Shown piece after piece: positions 1 to 5,509 of a DNA stretch of 8,239 bases. The notes below the pieces were generated by a model. That model was not told the origin of the DNA, did not search any database, and saw nothing but the letters and a program-made list of their open reading frames with translations. The first letter of the stretch is position 1, and the number at the start of each line of letters is the position of its first letter. This DNA is from Burkholderiales bacterium (lineage in GTDB: Bacteria; Pseudomonadota; Gammaproteobacteria; Burkholderiales; Casimicrobiaceae): assembly GCA_025354075.1 (NCBI GenBank), contig JANXNO010000285.1, positions 1 through 8,239 on the forward strand. Reading direction: 5' to 3'. The position numbers and the translations under genes are program-made.

Positions 1-248
1 GGCTCGACCCGAACGGAAAATTGCGCTGGGTGGAAATCCTTGCGTATCGCGAAAGCCACGGCTACGAAGTTCGACTCCCCGCGTGGCGCAAGCAGTTTGT
101 TGGCAAAGACAAACGCGACAAACTGCGTGTGTCTGAGGACATCAACAACATCAGTGGCGCCACCATGAGCGCAACCCACGTCACCGACGGCGTTCGCCGC
201 ATTGTGTTTGCGGTGGATGCGTTGAATGCGTTGGGGCGTTTGCAATAG
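1..248 (+). CDS. FMN-binding-domain protein, 3' end only (flavinylation target)
   Basis: The reading frame is open from the left edge (first full codon at base 3) to a TAG at 246-248, so only the last 82 residues or so are present and the start lies outside the window. The fragment looks like the C-terminal part of an FMN_bind domain: a GKLRWVEIL strand, then ESHGYEVRLPAW, then QFVGKD, and near the end NNISGATMSATHVTDGVRR. The SGAT core is the site where ApbE enzymes attach FMN through a phosphoester bond; the acceptor threonine would be codon 162-164. NqrC/RnfG and many periplasmic electron-transfer flavoproteins carry this domain, and it is generally exported, but the N-terminus that would show a signal peptide is missing. 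The next gene encodes the matching FMN transferase. Confident on the domain; the overall protein type is unknown. Confidence 0.85.
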   Translation, partial: LDPNGKLRWVEILAYRESHGYEVRLPAWRKQFVGKDKRDKLRVSEDINNISGATMSATHVTDGVRRIVFAVDALNALGRLQ

Positions 249-281
249 GCGATTTGGCTCGAATTTCTTGTGCCCGCACTC

Positions 282-1172
282 ATGCCAGTTGTCACCCATC
301 GACGCGCCAAACCGTTGCTCGGCACACTTGTCGCAATCCACGCAAATAGCGCAAGCTCTGATAGCGAGGCCGTTTTCGTTGCTGCAACTGATGCGGCCTT
401 CGCGCGAATCGCACACATCCATCGCGTCATGAGTTTTCATGAGCCGACCAGCGACCTGCAAGCGATTGCCCGTTGCCGGTCAGGCGAGCATTTGCAAGTC
501 GATCAAGACACCTGGAATGTGTTGCAACTCGCGCTAAACATTGAGCGCGACAGCGATCAGATTTTTAATCCCACAGTCGCGCCGACGATGGTTCGCAATG
601 GCTTGTTGCCGCCCCCGGCCAATGCCTGCAATGCACCGGCTACATCAACGCTTGCCCGCAGCATTTGCCTAAGCGAATCGTGCGTCGTAGAAGTGTTGCA
701 ACCGGTCTGGATTGATTTGGGTGGCATCGCTAAAGGCTACGCGGTTGATGTGGCGACCCGCACTTTGATTGAGCACGGCGTGAACAGCGGTATCGTCAAC
801 GCTGGCGGCGATCTCTGCGCATTTGGTAACGCTGAACACCGCATTCACGTTCGCCATCCTTCAAATCCCGGTCAACGAATTGCAATCGCTAATCTTTGTG
901 AATTGAGCTGCGCGACCAGCGGGGACTATTACGTGACCCACCCAAAGGCACGCACCACAGCGGTGCAAACAGCCATCATCGGCGTCCGCACACCGCGAGC
1001 TGAACAGCACGCTTCGGTGACCGTTATCGCCCCGCTGTGCGCCGTCGCTGATGCGCTTACCAAGGTGATCTGGCTTGCGGGTATCGACAGCGCAATCAGC
1101 CGCACTTTACTCGCCCGATACGAGGCACAATCCGTGGCGCTGGATGTCCACGGTGCAGCCACTTACGCGTAG
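282..1172 (+). CDS. apbE: FAD:protein FMN transferase (ApbE family)
   Basis: ApbE enzymes use FAD and Mg2+ to transfer FMN onto Thr/Ser of SGAT-type motifs, as in the protein encoded just upstream. Counting from the GTG at 270, family landmarks appear in the right order: RRAKPLLGT (11-19), MSFHEPTSDL (54-63), FNPTVAP (99-105), DLGGIAKGYAVD (149-160), NAGGDLCAFG (177-186), ATSGDYY (215-221) and DALTK (261-265), whose Asp and Thr match the metal-binding pair. At about 296-300 aa it is full length for the family. I prefer the ATG at 282 because it sits just before the conserved start of the fold; GTG 270 is the alternative, and neither has a convincing ribosome site. There is no signal peptide or lipobox, unlike many ApbE lipoproteins. 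It starts 33 bases after the FMN-binding gene, so an operon is likely. Its last 10 bases overlap a convergent gene. Confidence 0.93.
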   Translation: MPVVTHRRAKPLLGTLVAIHANSASSDSEAVFVAATDAAFARIAHIHRVMSFHEPTSDLQAIARCRSGEHLQVDQDTWNVLQLALNIERDSDQIFNPTVAPTMVRNGLLPPPANACNAPATSTLARSICLSESCVVEVLQPVWIDLGGIAKGYAVDVATRTLIEHGVNSGIVNAGGDLCAFGNAEHRIHVRHPSNPGQRIAIANLCELSCATSGDYYVTHPKARTTAVQTAIIGVRTPRAEQHASVTVIAPLCAVADALTKVIWLAGIDSAISRTLLARYEAQSVALDVHGAATYA

Positions 1173-1495
1173 CGTGCGCGCCTCACCAGCGCCGACAGCG
1201 CGCTCGTCGCGTCCGCTAGTGGGTGACGCGTCGTCGCGCGCAGGGACGCCACATGAAGCTCCATCAACGGCTCCCACGTGTCTAGCCAATGCGACACGGT
1301 GTCGGCTAACTGGCTGTGCGTCGGCAGATCAACCAAAAACGCTTTCAGGTGTGTCACGATGGCCGCTGCGAGGCGCGGGCACTCGTGGCTGTCGGCCTTT
1401 TCGACGGCGTAGCGGCTCATGAGTTCGACGATCCACGTCAGGCGGTCAGGCGCGCTGTAAGCAGCAAGGCTTACGTGAATTTGTGGGTTGGGCAT
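1163..1495 (-). CDS. hypothetical protein, 110 aa, with a Cys-Pro motif
   Basis: I do not recognise this protein. It begins MPNPQIHVSL at an ATG (1495-1493), with a purine-rich GAGGGAG about nine bases upstream as a plausible ribosome site, and ends with TAA at 1165-1163, inside the 3' end of apbE. The frame stays open further upstream to 1597, but that part runs through the AT-rich control region and is unlikely to be translated. The product looks soluble and largely helical, without signal peptide or membrane segment. It has seven histidines (7, 37, 49, 60, 69, 81, 91), three tryptophans and one cysteine, in SHECPRL; Cys39-Pro40 matches the minimal heme-regulatory CP motif, which can occur by chance. 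It shares a divergent control region containing a Fur-like box with hemP. Existence of the gene is likely but not certain; function unknown. Confidence 0.6.
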   Translation of the reverse strand: MPNPQIHVSLAAYSAPDRLTWIVELMSRYAVEKADSHECPRLAAAIVTHLKAFLVDLPTHSQLADTVSHWLDTWEPLMELHVASLRATTRHPLADATSALSALVRRARYA

Positions 1496-1498
1496 GGC

Positions 1499-1718
1499 GG
1501 GGGCTCCCTCAGAAATAGAAATAGCAATAAAAACGTTTTCAGCGCGCACTCCAAGGTGATAAACAATATTAGCAAACTTATTGCGAAGTATTCGCATTTG
1601 CAGTAATATTCCTGCATTGGTTCATTTCGACGCGTTTTGCTACACAAAGCCGATTGCCGCTCAACGTTTGACACTCCCTTCGCCTAGACACATCAACACT
1701 CTACGAACTTGCCCATCC
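1499..1718. other. Non-coding divergent intergenic region (leaders of the 110-aa gene and hemP)
   Basis: This stretch of about 220 bases contains no supportable gene. The part at 1510-1615 is clearly AT-richer than its surroundings and carries the promoter and Fur-like dyad. From a start site near 1616, hemP would have an untranslated leader of about 100 bases. I see no riboswitch or strong hairpin in that leader. Confidence 0.6.
1565..1610. promoter_or_regulatory. Divergent promoter region with Fur-box-like dyad
   Basis: On the plus strand a -35 TTGCGA (1581-1586), a 17-base spacer and a -10 TAATAT (1604-1609) form a reasonable sigma-70 promoter for hemP. Overlapping it is the dyad TGCGAA-GTA-TTCGCA (1582-1596). 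The 19-mer at 1580-1598, read on the minus strand, is AATGCGAATACTTCGCAAT and agrees at 15 of 18 non-central positions with a Fur-box consensus of the form AATGAGAATNATTCTCATT. A wider imperfect symmetry flanks it: AATATTA plus GCAAA at 1565-1576, and TTTGC plus TAATATT at 1597-1610. This gives a mirror-image -10-like TAATAT for the minus-strand gene, though with no good -35. Fur control fits the known iron regulation of hemP genes. The binding call is from pattern only. Confidence 0.6.
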
Positions 1719-2048
1719 ATGTCCGATCATCAGCCACAGCCCAGCGCGGCATTGCGAGTCTCCGTTGAGAGTGGCGCGCCGTCGCGTGGCACGCTGACGC
1801 TCGGTGCAGGACGCAGCTCAGGTGAAACGCGGGGCATCGCACCGCGCGCGGTGACTGCAACGCAGCGTATGGCAAGCAGCGCTGCGGCGGTCGACACTGT
1901 GCCGTTGAAACGTCTGACCGCAGGTCGCAAAGCCTTGAAGATTGCTCACGCCGGTGAAACGTATTTGCTAAGTGTTACCAAAGCCAACAAACTCATGTTG
2001 ACCAAGCCCGTAACGGGTGAAAAAGCGCCCGCCGACGCCAAGGTCTAG
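1719..2048 (+). CDS. hemP: hemin uptake protein HemP (HmuP-like), with extended N-terminus
   Basis: The C-terminal half carries the HemP signature: LKRLTAGRKALKIAHAGE (63-80), then TYLLSVTKANKLMLTKP (81-97), matching the family pattern of a short lead-in, an I.HaGe.Y.L..T..gKL.LTK core, and little after it. HemP/HmuP proteins are small cytoplasmic factors needed for heme uptake; in Bradyrhizobium and Burkholderia they help activate the outer-membrane heme receptor gene. The usual length is about 60-95 aa. From ATG 1719 this one is 109 aa with a low-complexity Ser/Ala/Arg/Gly-rich N-terminus. A second in-frame ATG at 1869 (MASSAAAVDT) would give a 59-aa protein of standard size. Neither start has a clear ribosome site. 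An upstream promoter overlapped by a Fur-like box fits iron control. No heme receptor or ABC transporter gene lies in the window. Confidence 0.85.
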   Translation: MSDHQPQPSAALRVSVESGAPSRGTLTLGAGRSSGETRGIAPRAVTATQRMASSAAAVDTVPLKRLTAGRKALKIAHAGETYLLSVTKANKLMLTKPVTGEKAPADAKV

Positions 2049-2127
2049 CCAGTTACCGCCAACTAGCCAAGCCGGATTCGCACTCCCTGGCACTAGCCCG
2101 TTGGCACCCTTACCGTCGTTGTTACGC

Positions 2128-2148
2128 TTGTAGGAGCCGCTCCTACAA
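2128..2148. repeat. Perfect 9-bp hairpin at the hemP/flavoprotein 3' junction (REP-like or terminator)
   Basis: TTGTAGGAG (2128-2136) and CTCCTACAA (2140-2148) form a perfect stem around a CCG loop, and the flavoprotein stop codon (2145-2143) lies in one arm. It sits between two convergent genes, where a bidirectional transcription end is expected, but no T-run follows on either strand. The GTAGGAGC arm resembles the stems of repetitive extragenic palindromes known in Pseudomonas and Xanthomonadaceae, so it may be a repeat element instead. Confidence 0.6.
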
Positions 2149-3339
2149 AGCATCTCCACACGCCGCCGCACTCGCCCAGGCCCACTGGAAGTTGTAGCCA
2201 CCGAGCCAGCCGGTGACGTCCATCACCTCGCCGATGAAGTGCAATCCGGCCACGGCTTTCGCCTCCATCGTCTGCTGCGATAGTGCCCTGGTGTCGACAC
2301 CGCCCAACGTCACTTCCGCCTTTTTGTAGCCTAACGTGCCGGATGGTAACAACCGCCACACTTTCAACTGCGTCGCCACCTGATCCAGCTCCGCGCGTGT
2401 CCAGTTGTTGATGGCCTTCACGCCAGCGTCGGGTGCGTGCGCCTTCGCCCACGCGTCGGCCAAGCGTTGCGGCACATGCTCGGTCAGCGCCTTTGCGAAC
2501 GACGTAATCACCGGGCGACGCGCGCGCAATTCGTTGAGCCACGCCGCAGCATCGACCCCCGGCAAAAGATCAAACGCAACATGATTTCCCGGCTGCCAGT
2601 AATTGGAAATCTGCAACACTGCGGGGCCCGATAATCCGCGATGTGTGAGCAGCGCCGCCTCGCGAAATTCCACGCTACTTTGATCGCAACTCGCGACCGT
2701 GTCAAAGCTCACGCCCGACAAAAGCCCATAGCGCTCAAGCTCCGGCGCATCCAGTGCGAGCGGCACCAAGCCTGCTGACAGTGGCGTCAACGGCACCTCA
2801 AACTGCTTCGCGATTTCATAGCCAAACGCCGTCGCGCCGGTCGCGGGAATCGACAGCCCGCCCGTCGCGATCACCAGCTTCTCGGCTCGCATTTCGCCCG
2901 CAGACGTAGTCAACCGATAGCCCCCATCGCGCGCAATCGACGCCACGGTGACCGGATGCAAAATCTGTACGTTTGAGTGGGCACATTCGTCCACCAGCAT
3001 GTCGATAATCTGCTGCGACGACTCATCGCAAAACAATTGGCCGAGCGTCTTTTCGTGAAAAGAAATGCGATGTTTCGTTACCAGAGCAAGGAAATCCTGC
3101 GGCGTAAATCGAGCGAGCGCAGAGCGACAAAAATGCGGATTTTGCGACAGAAAATTCGCAGGACTCGTGCCAATGTTCGTGAAATTGCACCGCCCGCCGC
3201 CCGAGATGCGAATCTTCTCGCCGATAGTTTCTGCATGGTCAATCAGTGCGACCCTGCGTCCGCGACGTCCGGCCCGCGCCGCGCAAAAAAGCCCGGCAGC
3301 GCCAGCACCGATAATGATTGCGTCAAAGTGTTGTGTCAT
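2143..3339 (-). CDS. BaiN/HI0933-family NAD(P)/FAD-dependent oxidoreductase
   Basis: This 398-aa flavoprotein begins MTQHFDAIIIGAGAAG: a first beta strand leading into the dinucleotide-binding GAGAAG (11-16), followed by VALIDHA with the acidic end of strand two. Next come EKIRISGGGRCNFTN (41-55), the hallmark of the HI0933/YhiN/BaiN family, an internal VIATGGLSIPATG segment, and a C-terminal FIGEVMDVTGWLGGYNFQWAWASA that closes the FAD site. It is full length for the family (about 390-420 aa). Physiological substrates are unknown for most members; BaiN is named for bile-acid work in Clostridium, which does not transfer here. I chose ATG 3339-3337 because the fold begins there; the frame stays open upstream to 3612 through the divergent gene, in unrelated sequence. 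It is expected to be cytoplasmic. It is divergent from the methyltransferase-like gene and convergent with hemP. Confidence 0.92.
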   Translation of the reverse strand: MTQHFDAIIIGAGAAGLFCAARAGRRGRRVALIDHAETIGEKIRISGGGRCNFTNIGTSPANFLSQNPHFCRSALARFTPQDFLALVTKHRISFHEKTLGQLFCDESSQQIIDMLVDECAHSNVQILHPVTVASIARDGGYRLTTSAGEMRAEKLVIATGGLSIPATGATAFGYEIAKQFEVPLTPLSAGLVPLALDAPELERYGLLSGVSFDTVASCDQSSVEFREAALLTHRGLSGPAVLQISNYWQPGNHVAFDLLPGVDAAAWLNELRARRPVITSFAKALTEHVPQRLADAWAKAHAPDAGVKAINNWTRAELDQVATQLKVWRLLPSGTLGYKKAEVTLGGVDTRALSQQTMEAKAVAGLHFIGEVMDVTGWLGGYNFQWAWASAAACGDAL

Positions 3340-3350
3340 AGCATTCTGTA

Positions 3351-3360
3351 AGTGATCACT
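3351..3360. promoter_or_regulatory. Palindrome AGTGATCACT in a divergent intergenic region
   Basis: A perfect 10-base palindrome lies 11 bases upstream of the flavoprotein start, within the gap of 104 bases (3340-3443) separating it from the divergent methyltransferase-like gene. Its position suits an operator, but a 10-base palindrome may arise by chance. I see no convincing -35/-10 pair in this gap for either gene. Confidence 0.25.
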
Positions 3361-3443
3361 GCCAAGCGTAACCCGTCGAATGCACCACCGGATATGAACA
3401 TGATGACAGCTCCCTTGCAACACCCGCTCGGTAGCCGCGTCAC

Positions 3444-3896
3444 ATGAGGCTTTTACTACCTCCGCCGCTGGTCGTTTTGCTGTTTGCCGGGTTGATGTGG
3501 CTCGTCGCTCGCACGTTGAACTTTGACCGCTTTGCGTGGCCGTTGCAAGTACCGCTAGCGGTTGCGTTTCTGGTAGTGGCTGTCGCGCTGATGACGGTGG
3601 CAGCGACGGCATTTGTCCGCCATAAAACGACGGTCAATCCCATGAAACCCGCCCGCGCATCGCGTTTGATCACCACCGGTATTTTCTCGCTGTCACGCAA
3701 TCCCATTTATCTGGGTGACGTGCTGTTGTTGGCGGCGCTCGTGATTGCGCTGGGTCACGCTATAAATTTTCTGCTGCTGCCCCTATTTGTTCTCTACATC
3801 AACCGGTTTCAGATTGCACCGGAGGAGGCCGCATTGACAAAACTGTTTGGTGCGCCGTACACCGCCTACCTGGCGCAGGTTCGGCGCTGGATTTAA
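3444..3896 (+). CDS. isoprenylcysteine carboxyl methyltransferase-family membrane protein
   Basis: This is a 150-aa integral membrane protein with hydrophobic segments at about 8-24, 37-57 and 94-118. The cytosolic motifs of the ICMT/PEMT-like family are present: RHKTTVNPMKPA (59-70), TTGIFSLSRNPIYLG (77-91), and near the C-terminus EE (127-128) followed by FG..Y..Y...VRRW (135-149). In characterised relatives these regions bind S-adenosylmethionine and a lipid-linked substrate. The substrates of short bacterial members are mostly unknown, so I claim the family and probable SAM-dependent methyl transfer at the inner membrane, not a specific substrate. The ATG at 3444 is the first in-frame start before the first membrane helix. 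The acyltransferase gene follows 32 bases after its stop in the same direction, so the two may be co-transcribed. Confidence 0.85.
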   Translation: MRLLLPPPLVVLLFAGLMWLVARTLNFDRFAWPLQVPLAVAFLVVAVALMTVAATAFVRHKTTVNPMKPARASRLITTGIFSLSRNPIYLGDVLLLAALVIALGHAINFLLLPLFVLYINRFQIAPEEAALTKLFGAPYTAYLAQVRRWI

Positions 3897-3928
3897 CGAC
3901 CCGACGTTCGCGCTTCACCAGCTTAAAA

Positions 3929-5119
3929 ATGACGCTCCTGACACCTACGTTGCCATTCCCATTAACGTTGCCACTCACCCGTCGCGCCAACGGTCTCGAC
4001 ACGCTGCGCGCTGCCGCGATTGCGCTCGTCTTCACATATCACTACATGGTGTTCGTCAGTCGCGAGCCGACCTTTGGCTGGCTGAGTACTGTGGGTTGGG
4101 TGGGCGTCGATTTATTTTTTGTGTTGAGCAGCTATCTGATTGCCAACCGGATTTTCTCGGGCATTGCGAAGGGGTGGCAGTTGTTGCTGGCGTCGTTTTA
4201 CGCACGCCGGGCGTTACGAACGTTGCCGGTCTTTTGGGTAGTGCTCGCGTTGTATTTCATTTTTCCAACGGTGATGGGCGGCAAAACGCCACCACCATTG
4301 TGGACGTTTCTCACCTTCACGCAAAACATCCCGTTGCAACCGGGCACCGCGTTTTCGCATGCATGGTCGCTGTGCATTGAAGAGCAGTTTTATCTGCTGC
4401 TGCCGCTGATATTGGCGGCGGGCGTTCGCTTGCGTGGCAGCATGGCGCAGGGCTGAGCGTTGCTGTTAGCGTTGCTGGCGTTGGGCATCGTCGCGCGCGG
4501 TGTTTTGTGGCAGGACTACGGGCGCGAAGCAGGGGGGCAGATCAATAGCTACCCCCCGAATATTGACTACGCGACGCTGCGTCGGTTCGACGAATTCTTG
4601 CCTGGTGTCGCGGTGGCGATGGTGAAGAATTTCAATGCGCCGCTGTGGGCACGAATCGCGCAACACGGCCAGCGATGGCTTGCGGCGGGCGTACTGGCCA
4701 CATTGGTCATGCTCACGCCGGTAGTCAACGCGTATTACTTCGACGACTATGGCTACGGTTTTTTCATGACGACCTTTGGCTATTCGCTGGTCGCCTGTGC
4801 GTTTGCCGTGCTGGTGGTGGCCGCCCTGAGCCCCGCATCAATGCTGTATCGCGTGCGCATCCCGGGGGCCTATCAGCTCGCCCTGTGGTCGTACTCGACC
4901 TATTTGTCGCATAAGGCCGTCGGGTTCATCCTGCAGCGTCAGCTCCAGCCGATTGAGCCGTCATCGTTGGGGTTGCTGGTGGCAGTAACGATCACGTCGG
5001 TCGCTGTCGGCTGGCTGCTTTATCAGTTTGTCGAAACGCCATTTATGGCGATCCGCAATCGGCGATTTCCGACGAGTTTTGCCAGCGATGCGCAGCGTCC
5101 GAAGCTGGTAGCGTCGTGA
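3929..5119 (+). pseudogene. acyltransferase-3 (OafA/YrhL-like) gene split by one in-frame TGA
   Basis: The frame from ATG 3929 to TGA 5119 would encode a full-size (about 396-aa) membrane O-acyltransferase but is stopped by TGA at 4454-4456. The 175-aa N-terminal part has the family's R-X10-H motif (Arg27, His38), GVDLFFVLSSYLI (59-71), FYARRALRTLP (90-100) and WSLCIEEQFY (146-155). In the same frame the remainder has RRFDEFLPGVAVAMV, several membrane helices and YSTYLSHKAVGF. Such enzymes acylate sugars of O-antigen, exopolysaccharide or peptidoglycan at the inner membrane. Nothing is deleted or frameshifted, so the break is a single substitution (for example from CGA or TGG), a sequencing error, or a very recent loss. 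Re-initiation is conceivable: AGGG (4449-4452) lies seven bases before an in-frame TTG at 4460. No glycan genes adjoin to suggest the substrate. Confidence 0.85.
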
Positions 5120-5132
5120 ACGACGGATTTTT
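5112..5132 (+). terminator. Possible rho-independent terminator after the acyltransferase
   Basis: CGTCG (5112-5116) and CGACG (5121-5125) form a 5-bp GC-rich stem with a TGAA loop that contains the acyltransferase stop codon, followed by GA and five T residues (5128-5132). The position at the gene end is right, but the stem is short. Confidence 0.45.
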
Positions 5133-5164
5133 CATTGGCTTTTTCCTGAAACTGCCATTCCAAT

Positions 5165-5224
5165 TGGGCATAGATGCAAAATATGCCAAATGTCGACTTT
5201 AGTTGATTTTGTTGCCTATGCCCA
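5165..5224. repeat. 9-bp inverted repeat in intergenic region
   Basis: TGGGCATAG (5165-5173) and CTATGCCCA (5216-5224) are perfect inverted copies separated by 42 bases. With a 2-base bulge the pairing extends through GCAA (5176-5179) and TTGC (5212-5215). The heptamer ATTGGGC also occurs twice directly (5163-5169 and 5230-5236). The element lies just upstream of the small membrane-protein gene and could be a regulatory structure or operator pair; no transposase is nearby. Confidence 0.4.
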
Positions 5225-5254
5225 TGCTGATTGGGCGTTACAGAAAAAAGCTGA

Positions 5255-5509
5255 ATGAGCCATCCGGTAAAATTATTGTCTGTGAATCCACCGTCTAATC
5301 ACCTTCGCTGTGTGCTCTATGCCATGCGCACGATTGTTCGCGTCCTGCCCGCGCTCGGTAGTGAAAAAGATCACTTGCACCCACCGTCCGGCCTGAGCTT
5401 CAAGCATTTCGCTGTGGCGGGCGTCATTTGTGCGGTGTTGCTGGTGTCGAGCCTGATCCTGTTGGTGACGGTGGTGCTCGGTTTCGTCGTCCCCGCCCGT
5501 GCCCGTTAA
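5255..5509 (+). CDS. small single-helix membrane protein, unknown function
   Basis: I do not recognise this 84-aa product. Its N-terminal half is hydrophilic and basic, with no export signal. A single long hydrophobic helix spans about 51-79 (FAVAGVICAVLLVSSLILL and on), and the protein ends PARAR. With basic residues before the helix it is probably anchored in the inner membrane. The start is uncertain: ATG 5255 has only a vague purine-rich AGAAAAAAG upstream, and Met24 (ATG at 5324, MRTIVRVLPALGSEKD) is a good alternative that would leave about 61 aa. Its last 11 bases overlap the GTG start of the DUF1275 gene, which argues for real translation and for coupling between the two. It could also be a spurious frame, hence the moderate confidence. 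Confidence 0.5.
   Translation: MSHPVKLLSVNPPSNHLRCVLYAMRTIVRVLPALGSEKDHLHPPSGLSFKHFAVAGVICAVLLVSSLILLVTVVLGFVVPARAR

Noticed and set aside
1581..1718. Upstream extension of the hemP frame beginning at a TTG at 1581
   Set aside because: The extension starts on the -35 element, passes through the -10, and encodes Cys/Arg/Ile-rich residues with no family similarity; it is leader sequence.
3340..3612. Extension of the flavoprotein frame to 3612 on the minus strand
   Set aside because: The canonical fold starts at MTQHFDAIIIGAGAAG, and the extension overlaps the opposite-strand methyltransferase-like gene with low-complexity sequence.
4454..4456. TGA read as selenocysteine in the acyltransferase
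   Set aside because: The family has no selenoprotein members, the position is a non-catalytic linker between membrane segments, and no adjacent selenocysteine hairpin was recognised.
5165..5224. Insertion-sequence or CRISPR-like origin for the inverted repeat
   Set aside because: No transposase, target duplication or regularly spaced repeats are present; only two arms exist.
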